Source: Anisakis pegreffii (Eukaryota; Nematoda; Chromadorea; Rhabditida; Anisakidae). From it: a stretch of 64,000 nt of DNA. Positions 10,501-25,200 of this stretch are shown one piece after another (within the stretch, counting starts at the first letter, position 1; each line of letters starts with the position of its first letter). Below the pieces are notes generated by a model. That model was given only the letters and a program-made list of their open reading frames with translations. It searched no databases and was not told the DNA's origin. Position numbers and translations under genes: made by a program. The stretch spans positions 281,955 through 345,954 of the forward strand of contig JAPYMA010000544.1 in assembly GCA_035041965.1 (NCBI GenBank), in the 5' to 3' direction.

Positions 10501-13500
10501 GCAATTATCCTATCGGTGGGATAGACTTAGCTGTTGATCCTCCTCAATGTAGTGATCCCAGTCCATTTCACTTCAGTAATAATCTTTCAAGATGACATCA
10601 AAATCGACTACTATCATCTGCTCATTTCGGTGAATTTTTGTATTTTGTGCTGAAAAATCCATTCTTAGTCCATAGATTCCCATTTTTCCCAAAATTTGCC
10701 CATTTTCTGGTTATTCACCAACCCAACGTATTTGAATCCATCCAATTCCAGTAGTTTGATGAATTTAATGGTCACATTATTTTGTGCATCCTAAATGAAA
10801 GTTCCTCAAAATGGCAACAATCAATGAAGAAGTGGCAATGTTCAGTTCGTTGATCTCTCCGTTAAAATCAGTCTGAATTACAAGAATACTAGCACGATGA
10901 ACTGTAATGCGAGGGCCTAGAAGCCCTCAAAACTGTTGAATAAATCTTCGCACGATCAAAATTGTGCTCACTGTCACTAGTTCAAGCCAGCAAACTCACT
11001 GCAATATTCGCAGAAATTGTCTTCGAAATGCCAAAATTTTCATCCCAATATCCTAGAATATAGAAATCTGATCGTGAGATGTTTAACTTGCGAAATATTA
11101 AACTGGACATAAAATCCCGAAAAATGTAAATCTAAAATTAAATCCAAGCAGAACAGTCCAACCAGACGAATGAACTTGCATGATATAGCACTTAGGAAAT
11201 TTCCTCTTACAAAAACTTGTCAGTGAGATGTTTGTTGACGACTCGTTAAAACTCTGCTCAGTCAATCATCTGATTACATCGAAACAGCAAACAATAAATC
11301 AACCACGTTTGTTTGTGGGCACAAGGGATTGACGAAAACTCTGCTCGAAACACTGCACTACTCACTCTCGAAAACACGCTTTCCCATATGCTTCACAAGC
11401 CATTCTCAGACGTTGCCATAACTTCATCAGCAACTCAAATGGAATCTCATCTATTATTCTTCCAAATGCTAGACGACTGCTGAATAGATTCGGTATTGCA
11501 TATTACGCAGCATCTCATCTTTCTCGTCAATCACTGCAGGTAGATCAAGTTTCATTCAGCATATCGCATGCATAGCACGGCCCTTTCATGAATATTCAAG
11601 TATATCCACTCACTAAATCTACAAATCCCAAATGCAATTAAAGTAGCTACACGATGAATTGGTGGAGCATAACATGCATACATGAACTGAACAAATCCGC
11701 ATAAATTGAATGTATAAAAGTTATTCATTCAAACACAACAATAAATCCGTACAAATAAAATGAGTCCATGTAAAAACATAAACGAATGCCGAATCCACCT
11801 CATTGAAAAGTTACCTCATCATTAACCAAAAACGAATTCACCTAGCTAGGCGATTGAATCGGTATGTAATGGCAAAAGTCGAACGCAAGTGAGTCAACAA
11901 ACTTTTTTATTTGAACTACTTTGAATCTGACTAAACATCAATGTGTTTCGCCATAGTATTTGTGATAAAACTGCAGTACTCATGAAATGATAGATGTGGG
12001 TAGTTGTTAAGGTCGTGATTGTTAGTAAGAATTATTCTATGGAATGCGATCAGCTCGACTTAAGATTATTTTATACTAAAGGCATCGATTATCCTATGGA
12101 TTTCTAAAGTAAAAGCAAGACAAATAACGTTCTATAATGTGTTACGTTTCAAACAAAAAATTGTGAAAGCTAATGATTAAAAATATTGGTAGAAGTGTGA
12201 TGATTAGCGAGGAGTGAGCATTTTGCATTATCAAACACTCAATCATTCGTATTCGATAAACAAACAAATAAAACTTAATGGAACTGTCAACAGAATGCAG
12301 ACAAATGTCGAATACTTAAAAACTGAAAGTCGTAAAGAAGATATTCTCGAGCGATAAAACATCAAATAAACGTGGAACAAACTTCAACAGTTGCTGTTTT
12401 TCAATTTAGTTCATTTGAGAGTTTGGTGATGAGGTGCGAACGAAGGAACTGATTGATTTTGATGAATCGAATGACTTGATGAGGTAGATCTCAGAGACTG
12501 TTGTTGAAGACTCGATGAGATCAACTGAATTAGAGACAGCGAAATATCGGGAAGCAAATCCGTAATATTGCCGACTTCATTCATTCATTAAGTTCGAAAT
12601 GAACTTTCGTTCGCATGGTCTTATTAGGAATTTAGGTGATGTTTCATAGATGGTCTCATCGTCAGTAAAAAATCGATACATTTTTCATTCATTCTTGCTT
12701 CTTTTCATCTCGCTATGACTACTCAAATTAAATTTGCTATGTTTCACAAGAGAAATCTAATTTCAGTGATGTGAGATGAATTTAATTCAGATCGTAACAA
12801 TAACCCTAATTCTAATTCAAAAACCTCAACATGATCATAAATAAATGCCAGCATCGCTCAGTCAAAATGCGACTGCAATTTACTTTAAGCATCTCAATCA
12901 CCATCTCAGTCTCATGTCAGAATATTATTTGAATTCATTTCTTCCATAACAATAACAATTGTTCTCGAATTGAGAAGACGTTTTCGAGGGCATTTCTGCG
13001 CTTTAGCATAAACTATCAATGACTTTAGCCTTCTGAAAAATAAACAGAGTTGACTGGCAATGACTGACTGCATAAATAGTTAAAATGTCAGAGAAATGAT
13101 AATTCATCTTAATTTCATCTAACTGAAAACTAAAAAATTTTACACCTGATCACATTTCGTTGTCACCACTGTTGACATTCGGTCAATGAAAGCGATCATC
13201 TACCGCTACGTTCAACGTTTCTGGCAAAATCTTACAATTAGATCAAAGTTAAATCAAAGCAACAGTTTGAAATATAAAATGAGATATCGACAAGTGAATT
13301 CTTAATATTCCTGAGCTCAATTGCTGTCATTTTAAATGAACATTCAATGCAATTGCACATTTACATTCCAAATTAACATTCACTTTATGTAATTCAAACA
13401 AACTCATTATGCGATTGAAACAGCAGTAAACCAATCAAGCACAAACGGAAAAAAAGCGTAAAGTAATAAAGGTGAACGGAGCATTGTTCTGGTTGTTAGC

Positions 13501-13626
13501 AGGGCATTTGGATGTAATAATAGCGAGATATGTGAGGTATCTTAATAAATATCTCACCATTGCAGAAATATATCATCATCGAAAAATTAAAAGGGAACAT
13601 AACCCAACGGCCTAAATGATAGTCAG

Positions 13627-13640
13627 AAAGAGCGCTCTTT
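13627..13640. repeat. Perfect 14-bp palindrome AAAGAGCGCTCTTT
   Basis: A perfectly self-complementary 14-mer in otherwise AT-rich DNA. It could be a protein-binding site or chance. It is not next to any gene I can support. Confidence 0.4.
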
Positions 13641-14128
13641 GCCCACACTGCTGGCCGAATACTACTTATTTATGATTAATTTGTCGTTTCAACGATGGAA
13701 TTATTCGAAAGTAAAATTAAAAATAAGGAATTTGAACAGAAAAGTAACAAACGAATGTTAATTGATGTTATTTGCAACATTCCAGCAACATCCATCAGCC
13801 ATCACTACTCACACATCCAATGCATACACCTCTTAAGAAATGTCTCAAAAAACATCTTATAATTGAGTAAATACCTTTCACATGATCTCGTCGCTTGATC
13901 ATTCATACCAAGACAAGCTTTTATTCATGTCAAGATGAAGACGAGTACTTCTTTCTCCTATGTGAAAACATTTTGAGACATTCAACTCGGTAATACTCCA
14001 GAGTTTAGACTCAAGTCAATTTATGACTGTTTGTTTGTTGAATGCAACGATGACAACTAAGAAAAAGAGGGATTGATTCAGCAATCAGAATAACGACGCA
14101 CTAAATACCCTTCATTGTGTCTAAAAGA

Positions 14129-14159
14129 TTCCATGTATTTCCCTACGGGATACATGGAA
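14129..14159. repeat. Short near-perfect hairpin
   Basis: Arms TTCCATGTAT (14129-14138) and ATACATGGAA (14150-14159), with an inner CCC/GGG pair (14141-14143 and 14147-14149), a TAC loop and a 2-nt bulge, make a 13-bp stem. No flanking duplication or gene explains it. Confidence 0.5.
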
Positions 14160-16724
14160 AAATACGAAAGGATGCATACACTATGACGATATCAGAAGGA
14201 ATTTAACATACTACGATTTAGTCACATAAGCCATATGACAGCTGGAAAAAGTTGAATGTAGTGCTTATCTGTGGCTGTGAAAGAGTGGAATACGGAAGAG
14301 GCACTCCGCCTTGGTTTGAGTCGATAAGTTCGAAAAAATAAAATGAGACGAATCAAGGAAAACAATCAGGGCACTGATCTGAACCAAGAAGAGCAAATAA
14401 GAAACTGATAATGAGTACAGACCTAGAGGGCAGTGGACCTGTCTCAAAAAATTGCAATTCTCTAGGATATATCATATATACATCAAAGCACAACTGCAAA
14501 AAACGTATCTCCGGAAGGCAGTATGTCTCAAAACGTCAACTAGAAATCCTAATTGACTTAGCTGAATCAACGGATGCATAACGACGGCCCAGCCTCTAGT
14601 CTTATCTGGCATTCACTTTTCGTGGTGACAACCAATCACCATGAAAGAAGAAAATTGAATTTGAGTTGAATATTGAAATTTTCTTAGGAAAACCCGGCAT
14701 TTTTTTCGGGGATAATTTTGAAAAATTAGCAAACGATATGAATGTGGGGCAAAACAGAAAAAAAAACAATTCAGCAAGAGCAAATTTTTTCGACTGCTTC
14801 AAGCCAGTGAAATAATGAAGAATGAATGAACGAGAATGAAGAAAAAGAAAAAAAAAGTGATTGAAAGGCGTTTTGTTGAGTCGTGCAGAACGAACTTGTC
14901 TTAATTGCCCATTGAAAAGGCATCAATTATGACAACTAACTGCAAACGAATTCTTCTGCAATGTTCGATTGTGTTAATGAATCGAGCATTCAGAAGGGAT
15001 AGTTTACACCATTCGAATGCGACGATCTAATTCTGGTGATATCATTTTGTTGCATTTTACAAAGTTTTATTAAAGAAAGACTCGAAGACTTGTCTAAGTT
15101 AAAGGGACACTTGTTTGTTAAAGACTCAAACTGAAAACTAATTTATTTTAGCGAGGAGTTTGAAGCAAAAAAAGCAAGAAAGTCCCATAAAGAAACCCAT
15201 TTCGGTGAAAACATTTTGGCAGATAGAATAAAATATGTAGTTTTCGATTAGGAGTAAATAAGTAAATCGAGAGAGGCGTTCAAAAAACGGAAGTCTCATT
15301 ATCAGATGAACTCAGTTGACAATATTCTCTGAACCGTTCATACCAACAGATCATCAATATGAGCAGTCGCAAAGGCGTTTCATTGTACCGCATTTGCTGG
15401 ATAAGTATGCTCGAATTCATTTAGTTTTTTTTGTTGAGAATATCATATAAAATGAATAATAAATATAAATGGTCTTCATTTGCTTCATTAGTATTGCAAA
15501 AGCAGTTTTTTGTCCTCAGTTCAGCAATATCACATATTCGATAAAATATACGCTGGCGAAATAAATTTCACATTTTATGTATTTTATAAAATGATAAATG
15601 AATTCCTCGAAATTCCATAATTTATAAGAAAAATTCTAAGGAGTGCATAAAATTTTATGACGAAATATCGTATTTTAGCAATGAAAGTCGAAAAACATCC
15701 AATGATTAATTAAAAACCGAATAAATGTTCATCGATCTACCAGTGCATTTTCACCCTCATCGATCTACCGATGCATTTTTCAAACGACTTTTGAAGTGCA
15801 AACCCCTCAACGAGTAAGTATTATACACTCAAAGTCTCAGGTACAATTGAAATGAAAAAAATCAAATAAATGGCCGATAATATATGACGTTTAAAAGTGC
15901 ACAGAGAGATTCAGTGATAGATGAAGCCCAGCTGAGGCTGCAATAAGGTTTCCCAGTTCTTAAAGGTCACGAAAGTATTTCGTTTAGTAAACAACAGATC
16001 TAAATTAATGACATCAACTGCAATGCTGTGTTGTGTTGATTGATGCAATCGACAGATTCGTGATTATGAAATAAATATGTGAAATTTTATTGCTTAGGAT
16101 TACCATATTCTACAGTATGTTAAAAGTTTGCTGAGAAATTCGAGTGTTTTTCGAGATGAGCGCACAGCAAATAATCTGAACTATGCAAAAAGGCTAAGCT
16201 GAGTTTGTTGAGTAACAATTCTTTCTTTGTCTGCGCGTTCCATGATCTTAAAAACTACAATCGATTTTGGCCACATATAACCATTAACAATACTGGTTAA
16301 ACGAGCAGCTCGAGGGTGTACGCGTTAAAATGCGACTACGACTTTGTCAAATGAGAATAGCGATTGAGAGAGAGGCAACAAAAGAATGCTTTTTTATGAT
16401 TTTAGCTGTGAAAATGATTATTACACCAAATAAATTCAGTCAGCCAAATGAACCAATGCAATGTTTCATTCAGAAATTGTCACTAGTTTTTAGCAATTAT
16501 CGTAAAGTTTCAAGCGAACAGAATGAATAAGTCTAGAGTTATTCAACATTTCACTTCTCGAACTTACATATTTGGAAAGTCCTCATGCTGATGCCATCAA
16601 TACGCTCAGGTTATTTTGGTGACAACAAGATAATATGGTATGAAAACCTTAACTGCAAAAGAGAATGAGCCGTAAGTAGACGTTTGAGTTTAAACATTTG
16701 AAAATAACTGTGTAAGGAGATAAG

Positions 16725-16769
16725 TGTTTATAAGGATATAACGTATAAATGTTTATAAGGATATAACGT
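16725..16769. repeat. Two-copy tandem repeat, 20-bp unit, 25-bp period
   Basis: The unit TGTTTATAAGGATATAACGT occurs exactly twice (16725-16744 and 16750-16769), separated by 5 bp. It is recent enough to be identical. Confidence 0.75.
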
Positions 16770-19099
16770 TCAGTATGGAATATCAAAATATAAAAATAAG
16801 AATGAACAAAATTGGAATGGATGTGTATGGGGTTGGTTTAGAATTGAGTTGATTCGTTGAGTGTGGCTAACTGAATCGATTTCACATAATGCAAATGAAA
16901 TGATGGGGCTGAGCGAATGGCAAACGAATGCTTTGTTGGCTTTGAAAATGGATATGTCATTTGTTGTTTCTGGGGAAAATTTCATCGTTCGTTCAGATGA
17001 ATGAGTTTCGGTTGATTGAGCGTTCTGTTTTATCGTTGCGAGTAGTTACCAAATTCGTCAGTTACCATATGCTTTCAGCAAACACCAACAACGCTAACAG
17101 AAAGGTGTATCGATACGTCTCAGTTAGTGGAATGGTAAACGAAAAGGTGTGAATCAGCGTAGAGGAGGTGAGTTCGAGTGCGATCAAGAGTGTTTGGAAG
17201 GATGAGATGAAGTGTACTGAAATATGAATGTTTGGATACTCGTCGTTTGATTTATCGTGCACATGATGAGGCATGCCTACGTGCTCGAAAAAAAGAACAT
17301 TCAATTTTCCAGTTTTTTCGATGTTCGCAAGCAGAAAAATTACGAAGTGGTATCATGAGGATTAGATACTTAAAAGGAATTTGCGATTGAACTTGATGAA
17401 TTCATGGCTTATCGGTGGTCTCTGAGCTATACGATAATCGTAGTTGGAAAGTAATGAGACCTTACGAATATCAATCATTTGGGACCATTCTTTTCGCTCT
17501 GGTTCGATGGAGATAAGATTAGGCATAAGTAATTTTTTGAATGTAAAATTAAGAATGTAAAATTAAGATTGAAAATTAATTTGCAAAAAAAATTTAATTT
17601 CTGTGTTCTCTTCAAATTGCTCTTGCGTGGACCCATGAGATGAAACAGCGAAGCGTTCATGCTGATTGTGCGTGTTTTTAAGATCAAATTTCTGCTCAAT
17701 GTGAGTCATTTCCATTATAAAATTTAGTCCTTCACAAATTATTCAGCACAAGCCGGAAGGTCAACAAGTTGAACGTGACTTACAGGAAAAAACGTGACAG
17801 TTCCACCAAATACCGAGAAAATTTGATAATTTTACACGAGAAAACCAAAAAACCTAGTGTGAACCATGAAAATGGCACAACCAAAAGCATTACTCCCATT
17901 ACTTGAACTCATCAACTCCATTCATCCATGCATTGAATTTACAAGTATCATCAAGATTAGATTCGTAATTAATATATATTAGAAGAGCGCTGTTGAAATA
18001 TTACGTTGATATTGAAAAGTACTGCTGAAATATATTAAAGAGATAGCATATGTTGAAGGAATTGCATTATCAGAAGACACTCTGCAGAATGTGAATGAGT
18101 ATCAGATGTGAGGTGATTTTTAAAGTGAAGCAAAGAACGAAATGACGTTATCAGAGATTTCGGATGAGATAAGCTGATGGTCGGTTAATATATTACAGCG
18201 CCGTTGTGTATTTCTAGATCTTATTAATTATGTTTATTTTCTTAAGATTTTTGTACGACGAGCAGAAGCACCGTTCAATCTTCAATCTGCTGGACTCAAT
18301 TGTTCCAAGTTTCGAATTATTTCTACCAATTGTTATACGAAGTTCTGTGCTTTTTATTCCTTTGGGTCTTGTTGTGACGATTCTGAATGGTTATCTTTAT
18401 TACTGCTGTCATTATTATGAATATTTATATCGAAGTTGAGATATTCATATTTATATTAACATTTATATAAAGGTTCAAATATTCAAAGTTGAGATCCAAA
18501 AAGTATCCGCAGATAGCTACTGAAAAGTTGTGTGCTCAAAAGTTGCATGTTCAAGAGAATAGAAGTTCAGACGAATAATTCATTATGAATGATGCCAATA
18601 ACGACAAGCATATCAATATACAATTGGAATAACGAGTCAATAATGATAGGTTGTTAACCTCATTTAAGTTGTTCGAAAGTGATTTGTATGATACGTTACA
18701 TCGTTTTTTCTTTTCGAAAAAATTTTATTATGTATTCACATAAAATTGTGTCGGTCTACACGCAATTTGTTTTATGTATCACAACTAGCAATTATCGATG
18801 ATTTATTTAATGTATTCTTTCGAACGTTTTTTTCATTAGTTCATGTTCAATACATGCTCGTTAATACATTTCAAATACCGCCCATCAATAAAATACATTT
18901 AATGTGCTCAGAATGTAGCATGTTCATGCTAAAGGCATGCCTAAATCAAACTTATAAAAAAGGTGTACCAGTGTGTCCGAGGCTGCAAGTGATCTAGAGA
19001 TACAATTGAACTTCTAGAGAATATAGCATTTTATTCTTCTCATTGGGAAAATTACAGGAGCACCATTTTCAAGTAATATGTATGCTTAAGCTCGTGACC

Positions 19100-19235
19100 G
19101 AACAATTTGCCTAAAAACGTTTTGCCTAACGACAATTTGTCTAAAGACACATTGCCTAACGGACGGCTTTTTAATGGATATTTTGCCTAAAAGGCAAACT
19201 TTCCTTACAATTAGGCAAACTATCCTTAGTCAAAA
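19100..19235. repeat. Degenerate TTTGCCTAA repeat cluster with an inverted arm
   Basis: TTTGCCTAA or close variants recur about every 20 bp on the plus strand (near 19109, 19121, 19137, 19151, 19183), alternating with AACGACAA/AAGACA-like spacers. The block then inverts (TTAGGCAAAC near 19211), and TTTGCCTAAAAGGCAAAC is itself palindromic. Clusters like this often form ends of DNA-transposon-derived repeats. No transposase is seen. Confidence 0.55.
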
Positions 19236-22084
19236 CGTCCGGGTACAGCTCAAGCTTGCTCCAGACGTAACAATTTCTTCAAACATCAGAAAACAAACCC
19301 CATAAATTCAGGAAAATATGCATATCGTCCGGCGATTTTGCTCATATTCAGAGCAAAATTCATGAATTTCAAAAATTGCATCTGAACTGATACATCTACG
19401 CAATACATTAGCAATATTGCGGGCACCATATTCAAACTCCTCAGATCTCTCCACAAACACGACGCTTTCATCAAACTGCTAAATTCTCCAGATCCTCTAA
19501 TCATAGAAAAGATTATCTCTTATCAGGTAATTTTGCTTGGTTGCAGAGAAATAACTACATTCATATCCTCACTGTGAGTTCGTATTGATATAAGAAAAAA
19601 AAACACACATTATATATTGTGTTTCGTATTCTACAGTTTTGAAAGCATCCCTTACGGCTGAGCGGCTGCATCGCCATTCATACCGATACATCACATCTGA
19701 ACTGATAAATGTAAATAATGCATGAGGAATATAAGGAGCTATCCTCAGGCCTGTCAATAATTGTGATAGCTCCTTCAAGCAGTTGCTTTTAACTTTGCCT
19801 TCAGATACTCCAATTTCAAACAAGTGTGTGTGTTACTGACGAAGTAAACTCATGAATTTTGAATAAGTATACTCAAATATTCAATTCTCAAGCTATCGCT
19901 AATCTCACCATGAGGATTTATAAAAGATAATGCAATTTTTTAAATATCCATGGGATATTTGAAATCTCAGTCAAGTTTGATGTAACTATATGAATGTAAC
20001 TAACAACGCATGTATGTAACTGTCTACTCTTTTAATCATTCTTTATATATAATAAATATAAAAACTGAAGGAATCCCAACTACGGAAATGAATTTGAGAG
20101 AAGCAGAGAATCTTTTAAACAAAAATGTCATACTTCTTTGAAAGTATGCACGCTAGACATAAAGTTAACGAGCATTTATTCATTAGGATATCAGTTAATT
20201 TATTGATGGCATCCTCTGTCCACAAGTTGGCCGAGGATTCCATTTAGGCTTACACTTATCAGCTCATCAACTGTTTATCAAATATTACGACTACGAAGAA
20301 CGAGCATTCACGGCGACTACGTATTACGACAACGATTTCAACGTTCAGTTATTACCATTTTTTTCAAAGATTATTAATAGTCCAGTCCATGAATCGCCGA
20401 GTTTTCAGCCATTTCTGTAAAAGAAGTGGATGAGAATATCACGCATGCACCTGAAACCTCAAACTCATGAGTACATTGTTTAATGATATTCATGCATTAC
20501 ATTCCTTCTGAAATGCAATTTTTCATGATCGCCTCACCCTCAAACTCTCAATTTTTTTTCGATTCCCCACTGATCATGAACGATTCTGGTTCTTAATTGA
20601 ACTCGTCGGAATGTCCATGTGAATTGTCTGAATGAGGTGGTCGAATTGCTCTCAAGTTGTGGCCATATTGCCAGCGCTTTCGTGAATCCAGCTTTTGCAT
20701 GTGAGCAATTTTGTTTTTGTCGATCACTTGTCTATTGAAAGATAAATAATCATTTATGCATAACCATTACACATATGATAATTGCATAACAAACAAGCAT
20801 CAATTACATGCATTCATTATATCGCCCGTAAACTTCTCTTCCTCTTCCACTTATTCTCAGAATACATCACCTTAACTTTAGTTCCGCAATCAATTTCATT
20901 CTCCCTAATTCATTTACAATTTTTATCGATACATCTATGATAAACAATATTCTTCACAAGTTACTCATTTAAATCGCAATCTTTCGAATATTTTTCACTG
21001 AAAAACGATGCAAAATCTCAAATCTCCTGCTATTCATAATATTCATGAGCACAGTTTCGTGTCGTACCTGTGATTTGAGTGCAACCTAATTAGTTTCCTG
21101 ATTGTGTTTGCTAACTATAAACTAATGGATCTGAACTTCTGGATAAACACAAAAATAGTGCAATCATCCTCCAATTTTGTCGGATGGCACGTCAGAATGC
21201 GTGGTCGATCGATTCAGCTCTCTGGGATCAAAACTTCCATCACTCCACTTTATATCTGCGTATTCCCTCTTCTATATGTTGCTTTATGAGTTATTGAAAT
21301 AAAATCTCTTTTCAAATTGTTGCTACTGTCAACTGCTCACTTGAAACTTGTTTGTTATTTGGTAATTCAACAGAAACCATTGGCAAGTACAGTTAAGAAT
21401 GATTGAATTTTTTCGAATTTAAGCCAGAATGAAAGCGAGAATTAATAATGTGATGACAGTGAATGTAATGAGCGTTTTGCATGCGTTCGTTCAATTATTC
21501 ATCTCAATTCACTTTTTTGTCTATCTCAACGTTGTTGATAAAACATTCTGCAACGTTCGAGTTTCAGATTTTGTTGTTGCAGCAAACCTAGACAGCTTGA
21601 GTCTTCTCAAAGTCTAGAATCACTTCATTACTCGATTTTAGATCGATTAATCGTATTTGGTCGTGCATTCATTCAACAATTTCACAAATAAACATCCATT
21701 GTTTTCGCATAAAAAAGTGCATTTGTCATGTATGATAGTGTGGCCTAAACAAATCGGTATTCCCTCAAGAATTTATCGACTCTTCTAGAAAATTTCTCCC
21801 TTAGAGTCTCGCTGAACTATGTCCGTTCTCCCGACAATAGCCGTATTATCTCGTTATTTCATCCCTTCTGCAATATCACATCTGCAATGGCTACTTGATA
21901 AATCATCCATTCATTCAACTTGAGCGATAGAGTTCTAGCCATAGCCGTTTCAAACAGACTGGACCAGAGGGATGGAGCGAGTACATTGCGTAGATTGTAG
22001 CCATTGTTATCGTTTATTGAAGTGTTGTTTTGGGAAGTGATCACTGATCAGCATGCATTACTGACGGCATCCGAGCGAATTTCA

Positions 22085-22230
22085 AGTAGGTCGCAATCCG
22101 ACCGATATGAAATTTCATCATTCCGACAGTCGAAGTCCGACCGAATTGATATTTTGAATCCCAACAGTTGGAATCCCGATTGGCCTTCCAAATTGTTCCG
22201 TCGGAATCCAAATGCCGGAATTCAAATCAA
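22085..22230. repeat. Degenerate TCCGACCGA/TTCCGACAG-type repeat block
   Basis: Short variants of AATCCGACCGA, TTCCGACAGT and GTTCCGTCGGAAT recur in both orientations across about 140 bp, giving locally higher GC than the flanks. Probably the decayed end of a transposon. An apparent plus-strand open frame across it is a by-product of its composition. Confidence 0.35.
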
Positions 22231-25200
22231 AATTGTCGTATTCTTCCGATCAACCATCGCTCAGATGCCATCAATATGCATCATGTGTTTTTGTGCGTTT
22301 TAAAACTGTCAGCTGTTCATGTTGCACTACAAAATTGACGTGTTCCAGAAAGACTTTAAGCTTTTTGTGTTGTGTTTCCGCAGAGTTTTATCTCACCTCT
22401 GTTATTCATGATCTAAGCATCTTTACACACATCAGAATGCACGATGACAAGCAAAAACAACACTGAATCCAAGCAAATCAATGGTTTCTAGTCGAATATC
22501 GTTCATTTCACCAGAATAGAAAACAAGTTTGTTTATCAACTTTGTTTGACAGAGCATATTGATGTTGTACTCTGATGGATGTGATGGCACTGCAGTGATG
22601 ATGGTGTTGAATTTCTTCATATTTGACACACTGAATGGATCGTAATTGCCCTAAAAAGGGTGAAATTGAATCGCAAGGAAATCGATTGCTTAATGCGTTG
22701 TAGTGCAATGCATTGATTGAGCAATACATTCTGAGATTCTTTCGTAAAATCCAGTGGAAAACGACAATACGATGGCATTTTCTCTCCTCATTTCTTGCAG
22801 AATGCTGTTTGTGTCATATGCTCATTGTTAGTTTTTTTCCTATTCTTCTCATCGACTATGCCAACGACATCGATATTGTATCCAAAGCCTTACTATCAAC
22901 CCTGAGCGAACCTTGCATCAAAGAACAGAACTGATATCGTTGATTGAGAATAACGCAGAAGTTTTTTAATCCACCAAGAATATTGTCGAGATTCGCGGTA
23001 CTTTTCAGAATCCGAAAGAAATTCAGGATGAGACAAATGCGACAGTTGATGACTGTAGTGGAATCGATTCATCCATCTCACCGCTGATGTGCCTCCCAGC
23101 TGCCCCTAATCACCATAATCATTCCTTCTCATTATTTCGAAATTACTCGAAATAATTTGATCTCATCACGATATCATAATATTCTCAGTGCATACCCTTA
23201 CTGTGGCAGTAATTTCATCATACACTTGATATTAATGATCACGCATATACATGAATTTATCATATGCGAACATGTCGATTAACAGAGCATTTTCGAGACA
23301 GCCGATCAAAGAGCATGCTTATGAGATCATATGCCCATAAGAGCCGTATCCGAAGATATAACGATAAAAGTGCGCACATGTAAAAGTTATCGACAATCCT
23401 CTCAGATAGTCATTAGCACTTAATTAAGCAAGCTTGAACATAATCAGTAGACACCCACTCAATTGAGTACATTTGTACGCACCAACCTGTTCAACTAACG
23501 AATACAATTCCAATTCATATCCTTCGAACCACAAATTTGAATGAATAGTCGCATATCAACAATTCATCTTCATTAACATTTGCTGCATTGCAATATCCTA
23601 ACAAGCAGACGTATGCCTTTTTAATAAATGCTTCAAGCTTTATTCCTTATTCCAACCACTACAAATCCATCTATGCCATCATCCAACTGAGACACGTCCA
23701 TTCAACTAAAACCTTTGTCTATACGCTAACGATCGCATGATATCTGAAGCATAATTACATCTGATTTTAAGCGTTGAATCAGTTGCATTCCGTGTCAATT
23801 CATTATTTCAGAAAATACGAATGACAATAGTAACAAAATTGGGAATGCAAATGAAGTGATCGTCTTAAAAGTATTCGAAATGAAATTTTCTCATCAATGA
23901 AGCGGCAATGAGTCTATGTTAAGTTCGGATTGAGAATCAGAAGCGTTTCACAGTCACCAAGACAACCAACCACTGTTTTAGTTACAACAACCGCAACACT
24001 CAGCCTAGTTTATGTGCACCTCTTCAATTATTCATTGATTCATCATATCGAAACCCTAAAATAATCTCTCATCTGACATCATATCTATCCCGTTCTCTGA
24101 CAGATTACGATTCAAAAGCAATCTTTATTCAATATCAACATAATTACTCGTTTCCATTTCATTATTTGTATCTGATTATCGCTGCTAACGCGAAAAGCTG
24201 ACATAAATATGTGAGATGTGAAATAAGAGAAGACATCACATCAGTTGACTAGATTTGAAAGGAAGGTGCAAGAGGACGGTGGTGTACTAGGGTCATGCTG
24301 AGTTTTAGGGATCTGAACAGCTCAGAGATCATTCCCACATTCGATTCCGAGGTGATCCAAAATCATCGTTGATTTTCGATTCCTTTGCTAAAGAAATGTG
24401 AGAAATAAAGAGGTAATGACGAGGATTCATTTTTCAACAGAAATATTCTTCTCACAGTCAAAAAACTCCTCACCTGTTTGACGTTCATGATAATGACAAG
24501 TATAAAGACAATAATAGTGGTAATATCCACAACAATAATGATTATCCCATCCCATATTATCGTGCAATATTGTTTCGTGTCGTATCGTTTTCATTGCATT
24601 TCAAATCTCAATTCCTTTTCGGATCTGAATCATCGTCAAGTATAAAATACAATGTGACGGATGCAAATACATTCGTCGAATTCAAAAGTGAATATATTCG
24701 GTGATAAATCGCGGTTTATTTATACAATTGCTCTATGTGTTCTTGTAATAGCACCAATAGTTGAGATCTGCTTCCTATTGCTACGGTAGGTGTTCAATGA
24801 AGGTGCATGCATGTGTCTGCTTGCTTCTCAGAACGATTAATGTTTCCGTCGGGCTATTATCATGACTGTTCTTAGTAACGTCTTATTATTGACACGTTGC
24901 TATTTTTTGCTATCGTAGATTACTGCAATTGGTTTTGTCGTTATTCAGAGATCGTTTTCTTAGGAGATATACTGATAGGTTTCAATCATAATGCATGCGA
25001 TTATGATAGATTTGATCCAGAATAGCTGCCTGCATGATAATGTACTCATCGTCAGTTCAAACTGTTCAAAATTCGAACAATACGGATGCATTGGATTTGT
25101 CTCCTCGAACTATCAAACAGAAACATTTTGTATAGGATCTGGAATGTACAGAGTTTGGTCATCAAAAGATGTTAGTGGATTATTTTCAGTTTTTAGTTGT

